From Herpomyces periplanetae (Eukaryota; Ascomycota; Laboulbeniomycetes; Herpomycetales; Herpomycetaceae), in the NCBI GenBank assembly GCA_009733715.1, contig WMKJ01000110.1, forward strand, positions 1 to 39,349: a DNA stretch of 39,349 nt. Direction: 5' to 3'. Shown one piece after another: positions 8,911-20,523 of the stretch. The translations under genes and the position numbers were made by a program. Numbering within the stretch: position 1 is the first letter of the stretch; each line of letters begins with the position of its first letter. The notes under the pieces were generated by a model. It saw only the letters and a program-made list of their open reading frames with translations, was not told the origin of the DNA and did no database searches.

Positions 8911-11157
8911 TTAAACATTACTTGAGCAGCGGGATGATTCGGACATTGGCATTGACATTGAAGGTGATTGAGATACGATAGACAGGAGTGATTGATATTT
9001 TTGCAAGAATTGATGTCCGAGTGATACAGATCCGAAGCGATTAGAAAAGAAAGTTAAAATGCTGGTGATAACTTCGATGGTATTGAGAAACAACTCCAGT
9101 GGGTCGTTTTTCTCTTGTGAAGGTACATTGGTAGATCCTAGCCCTGAGCATGATGAGTGTATACATAATAATGATGGTAATACTCGGCTTGGACGGGAAC
9201 GTAATGTTGAAGGCGTACGTTTGGACTTGGCAGTGGTTGGTGTTGAAGGAGTTGAGGAAGTGGTGGATGATGGAGAATTGAATGGACTTTCTAGTAGGGT
9301 GTTCACCGGCATAAAAAATTTGGCGCATAAAACTTCGGAGTACTTGGTCACAATTTCGAGAAATTTGCATGCCAGAGAATAAGCATTTAGCTGATCGAGG
9401 GTAGTAAGAATGGGGGGATGGGAGGATGTGGAAAGTTGTTGTGAGTAGTATGTTGAGATAATGTAGTTCAACCGGTGAAAGTATACGATGAAGTGTTCGA
9501 AGACTAACTGTTTTGCTGTACGGTCTAACTCCGGATTAGATAGGCAGGGTGAAAGAAGGTATATGTATGAATAGAGTAGCTCGAGTTCAAATGTACGAAC
9601 GATTGGGGGAGCCGTTGGACATGTAGGGCAATCGCTGACTGATTCAAACCATCGGGTCATTTCATCATATTGAGACCAGATGAAAGTGTAAATGTTGGGC
9701 ATGGGATGTTGAGAAGTTTTGTAAAGTTGACAGTACCACGTAGATTGAATTTGACGCAGTTTCATGAGTTGAGAAGCGGTGGAGTATAGAGCGGTATATG
9801 AGGACGAAACTATGGGGAAGAGTAAATGCTTCAAGGAGGGTAGGGATTGGGATGAATTGAAAATAGTAGGAAAGGAAACTTGAAAGGAATCATCGGAGAA
9901 GGAGATGGCACGATTAAATGAAATTGAGACGGCTCTGTCTAGAGAATAGATTGAGTGGAATAGTAAGCGACGACGGTCTAATTGACTTTGATTGATGGGA
10001 AAGGTTGACGAGGGAGGATCCTGATGTATGCCGAGATCGATCATGGCACGTGAAGCGGCACCGAGGAGGGTCCAGCAATCGAAGTGGATGGGATCAAAGA
10101 AGGAGTATTGGGTAAGAAATAGTAAGGCCTGGATACCGAGTAAAGAGCCAGGGACGAGAACATCATTGGAGAATTGTAAAGCTATAGATAGAAAGTAATG
10201 AGCGGTAAGAGAATGAGAATCATTGGGGTTTGCGGAGAGAAGCTTTCTAGTAATGGCAAGTATCATGTAAAAAGCGAAGAACTGGTGAGAAGAAGGACGA
10301 TGCTTGGCTGGGGAAGGTGCAGAAAAAGGATCAGGGAGGGAAGATGAAGGGGAGGGGGGGGAGGGACCAAGGGCGTGTGAATTATCCGATTGGAGAGATC
10401 CACAAAAAGTGGAATAATCAGGGATTCCAGAAAACCATGAGTAAATTCTGTCCAACGTACTATCAAAATCAACGTAATCGAAAAACGGCCAAAATGTATA
10501 AATAGTATCCATGTATATACGGATTAAAGGTAAGCTTTCGTCACGGCTTGGCACAGCCACAGTGGTGGGCGGAGGGGAGCAGAGTTGTTGGCGGCAGGCG
10601 GCAGCGAGGATTAATCTTGCGTAGGATATGCTGGATGAGGCGAAACCACGAAAGTCACGGGCAGCAGAGTTAACGGCGAGATAGCCGAAATCGGATACGA
10701 GATCGTTGATGTTGGATTCTTCATCGTCTAAGGAATTGGTGGGGGGACGATTAGGGGGGGAAGGTTTGGAGGGGGTGTAAGGGGACTGGGAGATAGAGGA
10801 TAAGGAAGAAGTGGAAGAGGAGGAGATGATGGGGGTAAGTTTTCCACATTTAATGTCATGAATTTTTTTTTCCAATCTCTCAACTTTGGATTCCAAGGTT
10901 GCGACATAGCTACGTTCTTTGCCTTTGGCAAATTTATTGCTGGCACTGCAACAAGTAGTAGTACAATTGGCGCGTTCACAAGCCGTGCAAGCGGGTAATT
11001 TACCGTCACATTTAATTTTGGCCATTCGACATCGTGTACAAGCAGCGACGGGGCGACTAACACGTAGAGCTGGAGTTTCTAGTACGGGAAGGTGAGAAGC
11101 ATCGGGGAAAGAGAGGAGACTACCTTTTGGTAGACTTGAGCAAGGATTGCCGCTCAT
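8911..11157 (-). CDS. Zn2Cys6 fungal transcription factor (TF1)
   Basis: This 748-residue protein has a Gal4-type binuclear zinc cluster at residues 40-69 (ACTRCRMAKIKCDGKLPACT, with spacing C-x2-C-x6-C-x6-C-x2-C-x8-C). It is followed by KGKERSYVATLESKVERLEK, the linker and coiled-coil dimerisation helix usual in these regulators. The middle region, from LIRIYMDTIYTFWPFFDYVD through GAASRAMIDLGIHQDPPSST and RRRLLFHSIYSLDRAVSISF, matches the fungal-specific transcription factor domain (PF04082). The C-terminal part is Ser/Thr-rich. The start is the only well-placed ATG before the zinc cluster; the frame stays open upstream to 11364 without another plausible ATG. The gene is divergent from a second zinc-cluster factor 2.05 kb away. 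Target genes cannot be deduced from the sequence. Confidence 0.88.
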   Translation of the reverse strand: MSGNPCSSLPKGSLLSFPDASHLPVLETPALRVSRPVAACTRCRMAKIKCDGKLPACTACERANCTTTCCSASNKFAKGKERSYVATLESKVERLEKKIHDIKCGKLTPIISSSSTSSLSSISQSPYTPSKPSPPNRPPTNSLDDEESNINDLVSDFGYLAVNSAARDFRGFASSSISYARLILAAACRQQLCSPPPTTVAVPSRDESLPLIRIYMDTIYTFWPFFDYVDFDSTLDRIYSWFSGIPDYSTFCGSLQSDNSHALGPSPPSPSSSLPDPFSAPSPAKHRPSSHQFFAFYMILAITRKLLSANPNDSHSLTAHYFLSIALQFSNDVLVPGSLLGIQALLFLTQYSFFDPIHFDCWTLLGAASRAMIDLGIHQDPPSSTFPINQSQLDRRRLLFHSIYSLDRAVSISFNRAISFSDDSFQVSFPTIFNSSQSLPSLKHLLFPIVSSSYTALYSTASQLMKLRQIQSTWYCQLYKTSQHPMPNIYTFIWSQYDEMTRWFESVSDCPTCPTAPPIVRTFELELLYSYIYLLSPCLSNPELDRTAKQLVFEHFIVYFHRLNYIISTYYSQQLSTSSHPPILTTLDQLNAYSLACKFLEIVTKYSEVLCAKFFMPVNTLLESPFNSPSSTTSSTPSTPTTAKSKRTPSTLRSRPSRVLPSLLCIHSSCSGLGSTNVPSQEKNDPLELFLNTIEVITSILTFFSNRFGSVSLGHQFLQKYQSLLSIVSQSPSMSMPMSESSRCSSNV

Positions 11158-11846
11158 AATGAAGAGATGCGCATACGCCAATGAGTAGAGAAAGACACTA
11201 GTGAGTAGATTGAAGCTAAGTTCTGGTGTGGGTACGAGTACGGGCAGATGGGGTAGGGGGAGAATGAGATACGAAGGATGAATAGGAATTAAATTTAAAA
11301 GTAGACGAAGAAAAGAAAAAAGAGGAATGAAGAAGAATAGGGATAAAGAAGGAAAAAATGTCAATAGTAACGAGGATTATATAGATGAGGGGATTTTGCA
11401 AAAAATGGTTGAAAGAGAATTTATAAGATGAAGTATTTGTAGTGGGATTATGACTAATAGTTGGATTTGGGGCTTGAGCAAATTAAGCGAAAATGTGGCT
11501 AAGTACGGATGAAAAATGTATTTTTGGAAGCAGACGAGACGAATCGAGAAGACCGGAAAGGGTTTGATATTGCTTGGGATGAGACGAAAGATGGGATGAG
11601 ATGGATTATATGAAGTAGAGATTTATTTTGGGAATGGCGTAAAAGTCAGGTACAGCGTTTTCGTAGAAATCCAGTCGAGTATGCTGTGGAATGGGTAAAA
11701 AAGGCACAGTGCCAATATAGAAGAGTAATACATTCAAAGGGAAGCCTGTTTATTACGGAGGTAGCACGTTGAGTCAATTTTCGCATTCAAGCAATGTATT
11801 CTGCAACACATTCTCACATTGCATAAAGCGTACATATACACGGGGA

Positions 11847-11880
11847 GTGCTGCACAGCGCAGTGCAGCTAAGCACAGCAC
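11847..11880. repeat. Overlapping inverted repeats (GTGCTG...CAGCAC and CTGCAC...GTGCAG)
   Basis: GTGCTG (11847-11852) pairs with CAGCAC (11875-11880), and CTGCAC (11850-11855) pairs with GTGCAG (11862-11867). The arms are exact, and the two pairings are mutually exclusive because they share 11850-11852. The cluster lies in the promoter region between the two zinc-cluster genes. Confidence 0.55.
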
Positions 11881-12660
11881 ATGACGGAATAGGCGATGGG
11901 GTAATAATTATATCTACACGCAACAAGTTTATCGAGTCAAAATATGGTAATATTGCACCGTACCAGTTCATTACGAAAGACAAGGTCAGCACCATGCTAA
12001 TAACAATTCTAACATTCCCCGTTCCCGTTCCCATTCCTATTCTCGTTCCCGTCCCCGTCCTGCCTTGCCCTGCCCAAACACTCTATTCAAAGCCTAGCTT
12101 AAATCATGTGTACACCCCTCTAACACTAGAATCGCCTTTCCCGATTCTTCTTGTCCATTATTAATTTATCCTTGAAATCAATGCCCATAACACCCTCTAT
12201 GCAACAATTTGTTCCACTATACTACGCCTAGTATACTTGGTACACTAACCTTGGATCCTTCAGCCTACTCTTCCCCTACTTTCCCAAACCCACTTACACC
12301 CAGCTTCTACTCCTGATTATCCAGCAACAGTTCACCGTAAGATGCGTGATAAGCTTGTATCATAAAATTTTCTTGCTTTATACCCTCATCATCTCGCCAA
12401 TTCCGTTTACGTGTTTTGCCGAATTTCTTAATAGTCGGATGATTAAATCTCTCATTCGACTCAGCCTTTACCCTCTTCCCTTTAACTCTTGTTGCTCTTT
12501 AATCATTACCTCCACTCGTCAATTATCCTCTTCTATTCATTCTCTCTCCTTGTGTTACAATCATCTGCATCCCGTCAATCATCTACGTCATTATTCCCCA
12601 ATAATCTCACACGTATTATGGTTTTATATAACACCAAGTTTTCCTTCATCTTTCGAATTT

Positions 12661-13080
12661 TTCTTGTTCTCACATTCTCTCCCCATACCTAAAAAATTCA
12701 ATTCTTCTTCACTTAATCTTCATCTATACACTTTCATTTACTTTCATCTTTTTATCAGCACTCTTATACTCTTCCCCATCTATATTCCTATACACTGCTC
12801 TAATCTAACATCCTTCTCTTCCCTCTTCATTTCTTACCATCTTCTATCATTCTCTTTCTCCTCTCCCCCCCCCCCCTTCTAACCTAACATTTACTTTTAT
12901 CTTTACCTTAACTTCACCCTCTCATTTCTTCATCATCATCCTCGTAGATTTCCCTTCCCCTTCATTCTTCACCTTTTCACTTACTTCTCCTTCACCTTTT
13001 CTTATATTCTCTCCATCCCCTTCTAAAATTTACCTTTACCTCCTCCTTCAACTATTCATCCCATAATATTCCGTCCCCCT
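12661..13080 (+). other. Extremely G-poor, pyrimidine-rich tract upstream of TF2
   Basis: I count six G in these 420 bases, while C and T dominate; a run of 12 C lies at 12865-12876. It sits 130-550 bases upstream of the TF2 start codon, where a promoter/leader is expected. CT-rich tracts near transcription starts are known from filamentous fungi, but this one is long and extreme. Confidence 0.75.
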
Positions 13081-13208
13081 CCCTTCCCCACAAGCATCCC
13101 CCTAGTTTTCCTCCGCAGTGCTCCCTACATCACCCATCTACTTACCCCACTTCACCATACGCCATCCACGTAGTCTGAACTTCGCTGTGTCGTAGTCAGT
13201 GTCACTGG

Positions 13209-16200
13209 ATGACGGAACTCGCCACTGCAAACCAGGTCGCTCACACCTTAACCGCGTGTACCAGATGTCGTTCAGTAAGTTCAAACGTTCAAATCCATCA
13301 TATCTTTCCCCACTTTCTTCTCCCTACTATTTCCCTCTTTCATCGCAACCTTCTAACTCTTTCCCCATCAGCGTAAAACTCGTTGTGATCCCGGCCTTCC
13401 CCGTTGCGGTCCATGTACCAAAGCGCTTGCTACTTGCGAGTATACCGATGCTTCACGCGGTATCAAAATTCCTCGCAACTACGTAGTTTATCTACAGCAC
13501 AAAGTTCGAAACCTTGAACGTCAACTGGCTCAACTTGAACGTGCCCCTACCCCCAATCCTCCCCTCCCTAATCTTAACTCTTCCTCTACCACTCCAATCA
13601 CAAACCCTAAATCAAATGATTCCCTTGATTGTGATGATTCATCTCCCCTTCCTACCGAGGATTTAATGCGGGGTGCTTCAAACATTCGTTTGTGCGCCGA
13701 AGATGATGGAAAATTTCTCGGCGCTTCCAGTGGTATTGCCATCACTCGCCTTGTTATGCAACTGGCCAAACAATTTACTGCCTCCAAATCTATCCGTGAT
13801 ATTGTAACGGATGAACGTAAAATGTTCATTAAATCCCGTTTCGAATTAGAAGCTGCTAAACCAACCTCTAAAGTTTATCCCCTTATCAGCAATGTCCCAG
13901 CCGAAGAATTGCCTACCCGCGATCTCATGGAACGTCTAGTCATGATTTTTTATCTCAAGGTTCACCCCATGTACCCAATCTTCCACGAACCTTCTTTCAA
14001 TCAAGTCATTGATAGCGTATACCATGGTTCGCCTAGCGCCTACGAAAATTTTTGTATCCGCATCGTCATAGCTATAAGTTTGCAAAAAATTGATACTCAA
14101 TTTGCCGGTTTAGCTGACAGCTATTACCTTGCTGCGCTAAAATACATGGAAGCTTGTATTAAACCTATGAACATGGAAACATTACAATGCCTCACCTTAA
14201 TCGGCGTTTACTCCTTGTTAACTCCAACTCGAACTGGCGTTTATTACATGGTTGGCTTAGCCGTCCGATTAGTTGAGGCTCTGGGTATACAAGATGAACG
14301 AACCCTTCATCGCTGGCCTGACGGCCGCGCTAAATCCGCCTTAGAAGTTGACATGAGTCGGCGCCTTTTCTGGATAGCCATGTCCATGGATTTTGGTCTT
14401 GCCCATGGCTTAGGTCGCCCTAGTTGCTTTGCCGTCGGACGTGAGTATATCAATGTTGACTTTCCCGCTTTAGTCGACGATGAGCTTATTTCGCATCGTG
14501 AAATTCTTCAAGGACCTACGTCCTTGAAAAAATGGATTGCCGTACACTTTTATCGTATGCGCTTATTACAACTTGAAATTCGTAAAATGTTGTACCAACG
14601 AAAACGTCAGGAACCCCAAGATGATCAACATCCTTGGTTTAAAGATATTGAGCAGCGAATGCGCGAATGGCGCGATACCAGCCCTGAATTCGACGCCGGT
14701 TCAGGCCTTAACAAAGTTTGGTAAGTTCCCCCCTCCTCCCCTTACGTATCCAATTTCCTTCTGTTCCTCCCATGACCTTTATTTTACACTCTAATTAGTG
14801 AACTATAACTGGGTAGTTAGATTGCTAACTTTTCAAAATTCACCCACCTAATAGGTTCATTGGTCGATACAACATCATGATCGTATTTCTTTTAAGACCA
14901 TCACCCCAAATTCCTAGGCCATCAACTAACGCTGCACAGCGTTGTTATGATGCTTGTAAATACATAATTAACATGCAACGAGCGCAGATTGAAAGTCGAA
15001 CCGTTGACCTAACGTGGATATTTACCCAAACTATCTTCATGGCCGTCAATACGTTATTATGGAGTCTTTCCTACGCTAAAATTCGTTTTTTACACGTTAG
15101 ACACGAAGTAGAGGCTCTTTTGCTAACTGCACTTGAGTGTATATCCTTAGCGGCTAACCGTTGGCCGGGAGTTTTGTCTGCCTTGGAATTATATCAAAAC
15201 TTAATTGCAGCGTGCCTATGCATTTATGACAAACAAGGAGACATAGCCATATTTACGGGTTCAGACTCATCTAGTCGAAATGCAAGTGATAGCCCTCTGG
15301 CTGTATCATGTCATAATAATATGAATGTTGCATCGGTTTCCCCTCATCATAATACGTCAGGTGTAGTCACTATGACGGGTGGAACATCCGGAATTTGTCC
15401 GTATAAAGGAGGAAGTATAGATACGGCACAAGTTGGGTCAAGCCAGCGTGTAGGGGAAAATCCTCCTCCATTTTCCCAAATATTAAATTCGCCATGCGAC
15501 AAACAATGGTGTGGATGTACGGATACAGTGGTTACCGTTCCGCAAAATTTACACTTTAGTCTGGCAAACGATGATGAAACTAAGATTAATACCGACCATT
15601 TAAGAGAAGTTAACAGCACTAATGCTAGTGATGGTGATAGTGTTATCAGCAATCATCATAACCATATCAATAATGTAAACGGTGACCATATTAATACACA
15701 CAACCAAGGAATCCAATTTTCGAATGATACTACTAACATTGCTACGGGATATTCTGGACCTAGTTCACAAAGGGTGGAAGATTTAACCATTCGAGGCAGC
15801 GTCGATTTAGATTTGATAACTACTGGAACAGGAAATGTAATGTATACGGGTGGAGATGGCAGTGAAAATACCACAGATATGAGCATATTGACAAACAGAA
15901 ATAATGCAAGAGAAATTGACTGGGAAGCATGGGAAGGGTTGCTTGAGGGGGATTGGGACGGTAAGGAGACAGGAGCAGCAGTGAATATGGAGATGGATCT
16001 AGATTCACGGAACCTGGGATTAGGCAAAGATATATTCATCGATAATATGAATATGCAAATGCAGGTTGATGTTAATGCTGGTAACGATATAGCAGTTCAA
16101 ATGGATGAGCATGCCAAGTGTAACGTTGTTATGGGTACGAATGCAATTACAACACCGGATGTTGGAACATCGTGTAGTGATGGGGATGTTAACTTAAACG

Positions 16201-16709
16201 TTCAAGGTACGTTGTCAATGAATATTAGAGCAGCAGAGGTTAATTCGTTAGTTGCAGCAATCGGTGCAGGTCCAGGGCCAGTAACAACGACAACGGTGGG
16301 GGCGGAGGCGGTTGCAATGGGTCCGGGAAGTGAAGAGTTAGGGCGGAATGTTGAAACGGATTGGCTATTCGATCAGAATGGATGGAGTGATTGGCCCATG
16401 CTAAGTAGTTCGAATAAGTTGGCATATGAAGAGTGCGGTAAACGAGAAATTCTTTTAATGCAAGCTGGTTATACTGATGCAAAGGAAATTTGGCCTATGA
16501 AGGTAGATTTGGGAACGGGAATTCGTAGTAAGAATGTGTCTAGTAAGGAAGATCCGTATATATGGAGGTGGCAAACCGGATTAAGCGCTGCAGAAATGGA
16601 GGAATTGATGATTTGTTTAGAGACGGATTCGTGTGGTGTAGTTCGCGAATCAATTCAAGGTGGACATGTCTTGATGTGTGGAATTGGTGAAACCAAAAGC
16701 AAAACTTGA
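13209..16709 (+). CDS. Zn2Cys6 fungal transcription factor (TF2), three exons
   Basis: The exons are 13209-13274, 13372-14720 and 14855-16709, joined across GT-AG introns of 97 and 134 bases (branch-site-like CTAAC in both), giving 1089 residues in one frame. Exon 1 ends inside the zinc cluster, and the join restores six cysteines: ACTRCRS then RKTRCDPGLPRCGPCTKALA then TCEY (Cys 17, 20, 27, 34, 37, 44). A short coiled-coil helix follows (YLQHKVRNLERQLAQLE). The fungal transcription factor domain runs through FYLKVHPMYPIFHEPSF, YYMVGLAVRLVEALGIQDE and RRLFWIAMSMDFGLAHGLGR, and crosses intron 2 (LNKVW, then FIGRYNIMIVFLLRP). The last 450 residues are Asn/Gly/Asp-rich and probably disordered, as in activation regions. 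The target genes are unknown. TF2 is divergent from TF1. Confidence 0.87.
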
Positions 16710-19700
16710 TAAATTTTCTTACATTCAGGTTTCCCTTATTTTATCATGTCTTAACGTCTCCACTTACATCATGACGAATAAGAGCACTGTACGTTGTTAA
16801 ATTGTGTGATATTTTGTTTTAACCTGTTAAACAATTTGAAATGAGAGATATTAGTTGATCGTGGTACGTGAAAAATGAGGAAGGTTGTACCGAATATTAG
16901 TTTAATTTAGGTTAGTTTAGTGTATAGTGAAAGGAAGGGAAGAAAGTTGTGAGTAAAAATTAGTTCAGCATAAATAAAATAGAGGTTCTCATGGTACGAT
17001 TAATAGTCATTTAACAGAGCTGAGATCAATGGTGATGTTTGTACGAAGGTGATGGTGATAGTGAAGTACAACAATTGAATTATTTTATTTCTATATTGGG
17101 AATGTTGCCCATCAGCTCTCCCCGGGAAATGTACCCTAACGTAAGCCGAGCTGGGCCGAGCCAAGCTAAATCGGGTCAGTGTGAAGTTAGTATGGCATCC
17201 CGTCTGATGTTTTCTTTATTCCAACCCAACTCATCCCGTCTCTTCGCCAATCCCCCGAATTACGTCAGAGCATCGCAATAATGGCTCACGTGCCATTTCC
17301 AGGAGTTTGGAAATTGGATGGATTAGTAAGACAAGGGGAAGGATGTTGTAGGGGGAATGAAGGACGATTAGGTTCGATGCAGTTGGCTAGCTTCTATGCA
17401 TTGTTAACGTGGAAGATGATCTTGCGGGCGCACACATGGATTATCTTTAATCTTCTTACTCTTTTCCATGTACCAGCAATGTAGTTATTTATCCACCCTT
17501 GTTTATCCAGTACTTGGGAATTTTTCGTCCTAGATATTGTATACTCCGCTTAGAATAATATGATTAGTGAAATATATTAACCCACTCTACTTCAGTATAC
17601 ACTATAGGCGGGTAAGCTAAGTTGATTTCACAGTTAAAAAAATATCTACGTGAGAATAATATTTTTAGTATATCCATATTCTCAGTTTAATGATTCTTAC
17701 GCAGAAACTATTTATTTCATAGCTACTGAACCTCTCATTCAACTATCGTGTCATCACAACATATCAAAATCCCCATATCTATTCTTTTTATCCATTTTCA
17801 GTTATTCCGAATGTTCCTAATACCTTTAACAACTAATAAAGAATTATTTCGATTACTCCTATAACTTAATTTGATAGCAATGTCATTTACACACTCTCAC
17901 TCTCCTACTCACCAACTTTATTAGGGAGGGAAATGAACAACGTCTATTTAATGATATACTATCATGTTAACTTAATCTCGCTTACACTTGGATAATTCGG
18001 TCTAGCTTGATATAACTTATCGGGAGTGGCTATACCTGCTCCTTTTCCCTTTTAACTCGTCATCATATTCATCCAACGCTTTCCTAATTCTTTCACTTAC
18101 TAGATCATCCGGATTCACTCAAGCTGAGCCATCCGGTGATTTTGCTCACGGAAACAAATTTCCGGCTCGGCTTTACCCGTCGTATTTGCTTTACCAAGTA
18201 CCTAATAATCGTGAAACACTACCCCTTCCCGTTATTCTACGATTCTTTATGCTCGTGTACACATGCACACAAACGTTGCCTATGCAAGTGTACAAATATG
18301 CCCCAGGCCAAGCCAAACCAAGCTAAACTAAGCGTATTCGCGTTTTATCCTTCCATCCTGACACCAACGTGTTTTGACTCGTCCCGTTCCATCCCGTCCC
18401 GCCACGTTCGTTTTGTCCCTTTCTGTGTGAGATGCCATGTTGTATTATGTCATGTCATGTCTTGTAGTGTTGCGTCTTCGTGTCGTGAGTCGTGAGTCGT
18501 GAATTGCGAGTCGTGCCGTTTTTTCTCCTCTTATCGTTCCACGCTGCGCCATACCGTACCGTTCTTACACAACAATATTCTGTAAAGTAGTGCCATGTAC
18601 ATCCAAACATCGTATTGCCCGACCATTACACTCCCAATTTGTTCATACTCCTAACGTAAAGTTTTCCACCCGTAATTTCAACCTAAATTCACAACTATTA
18701 CACCAGGTTGTCCAAAACTTTCCTCTTACCCCATCACATGTAATTATAATATCGTAACTAGCTTCGCAAGCCGCATACATTCTACAGTATTCCGTACTCA
18801 ATAAATTCGGTTAATTTCACTATATATAATACAATATAGTTTGGTATATTAGGGTCATTAATTTAGTCAATTTGCTTTATCACACTTAATTATATGCTTC
18901 TTCTAGAAAACCCAGTGCACCGTTTGCCCGCCTATTGTAAACCCTTTTTGGCTTCCCCGTAACCAAAATTTTCTCATGTATGCGAGCCTGTCTGCGTGTG
19001 TGTTTTCTTGCTTGCGCGTGCGCATAAATACGCCCGTTTACACTTACATTTACATTTACATACATCTATAACACAGTGCAAAAGCTGACTTTTAGGGCTA
19101 TGTATACGGTTGATCCGACGTTAAATGTGCATGATAGCCGAAGTTATAGCGAATAATCCCATCAGACTACGTGAAACACAACGGACTTAGCCTGTAAAAT
19201 CCGCGAGTCAACAGACAAGTGTGTAGGTGCATGCGAAAACAACAGTCGCACATTTCCAATCAAATTATTCCCTTATATCTCAGCTTGCTGCCTGGCTCGC
19301 TCTATCACTTGTTCACCCCCGCCTAATTCGCTAAATTTTATCGTGACCGTGTTAAATATCCCAGACACCCCTTCCCTTACAATACTCACAAATGCTCACA
19401 AACTCTCTGGTCCTAGTCAGAAAGTCGTGAGATGCTCACGAGAGAATCACTCTAACAGCCCTTCCGTGTCCCCAATTCATTAAAATTCCGTCCATCATAT
19501 TTCCACTTGATCAATTAATCATTAAAACTATTTACAAATCTCCAGATTTCCCCTGTCAACTTACAACCGCCCCATACATTGTTCCATCTATTCATCCACT
19601 TGCCTATCCATTAACCCCTCGCAATATCCCAGACCCGACGAATCCCACTTCATATTACTTGCAATTAGAACCTTAAATCAACCTGTACACATTATAAATC

Positions 19701-20523
19701 ATCTCTTTACACAAAACAGCTGCTGCGACAGCAACTAATAAACCTTCCCCATCAAGCTAACGTCCATTTAGCGCCATTTATCATTCAGTACTATCTAAAA
19801 AACTTACACTTGACTAACTAGTGACAAAAAGATTATTTCACTTAACCTCCTTTCCCGCACCACCACCCTTTACACATATCAAACTTTAACACTCAATTTC
19901 CTCATATTAATTTTCATGAACCAAGGAAACGCTGGATCTTGATTTAGTGCTGAAGCCAAAGCCTATGTAAAAGTACACATCCAAGCTGAAGCATAATGCG
20001 TAAAGCTGACACTCTTCCCATCCGGCACCCCCTCGCACTTGCCTATGTCGACTCAGCTGCATCCCTCTTCCTTGCTCTTTCCCTTCTCGTAAATACCTCC
20101 TTCCCTTCCAGTCTCTATCTCAGCCCTATTTGACCACTTATTATTTTGTTTTCTATTACCTAAACTGGAAATATTCTATTTGCCGTTTTTTTGCTCCGCC
20201 ATTTGTGAAATCCTTGCCATATGTCTCCCTATTTTACTTTTATACTTCTCTAAATTCTCTCTTCAATCTTTCCAACTCTTCTCTCTCTTCCCTTGCTCAT
20301 TAAAACCATCTTCTCTCTTCTTTCTCCCCTACATATCTCTACCTTTCACTATTACTACCACCATCTTCTCCTCCTCTTCCTCATCAAAATTTACTACCAT
20401 CTTCTCCAATAGCATCATCTTTTCAATTAATTATCCCACCTCTCTCCTTTTTATCTTCTCACTACCCTTTTTCTCCATCTCCTTCAATTGCTACCCTCAC
20501 TTCTTTCTCCTCTCCTCCCAAAA
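16710..20523. other. 3.8-kb region without a recognisable gene
   Basis: This is the largest gap in the window. Two short plus-strand frames (17039-17281 and 17281-17484) abut but show no family similarity. Short degenerate repeats are scattered: the ten-mer CCAAGCTAAA near 17160 and again near 18317, GTCGTGA units at about 18482-18516, and TTACAT units at about 19043-19062. The last 300 bases (20221-20520) have only four G and resemble the leader of TF2. The region probably holds the TF2 3' end and a long promoter/leader for the Ser/Pro-rich gene; an unrecognised non-coding RNA is possible but not shown. Confidence 0.45.
18482..18516. repeat. Short tandem GTCGTGA-type repeat
   Basis: The heptamer GTCGTGA occurs in two tandem copies followed by diverged copies, ending at GTCGTG. 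It is preceded at 18436-18470 by TGTCATGTCATGTC-like units. This is a simple repeat in the long intergenic region. Confidence 0.6.

Larger units (their letters stand above)
11158..13208. promoter_or_regulatory. 2.05-kb divergent intergenic region between two zinc-cluster regulators
   Basis: TF1 reads left from 11157 and TF2 reads right from 13209, so this region carries both promoters and probably long 5' leaders. Next to TF1 the plus strand is purine-rich and C-poor (four C in 11281-11400). Next to TF2 it is pyrimidine-rich and almost free of G (six G in 12661-13080), so both coding strands are G-poor. Other contents are an overlapping inverted-repeat cluster at 11847-11880, a degenerate CCCGTTCC repeat at about 12017-12075, and a run of 12 C at 12865-12876. 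Open frames here (11769-12164, 12346-12882) result from the lack of G and resemble no protein family. Confidence 0.55.

Noticed and set aside
12346-12882. 178-codon plus-strand frame upstream of TF2
   Set aside because: The stretch is nearly free of G, so TGA and TAG are rare and long frames arise by chance; the peptide is low-complexity Ser/Leu/Phe.
17039-17484. Two abutting short frames that might be one small gene
   Set aside because: No similarity, no splice signals joining them convincingly, and ordinary length for chance frames.
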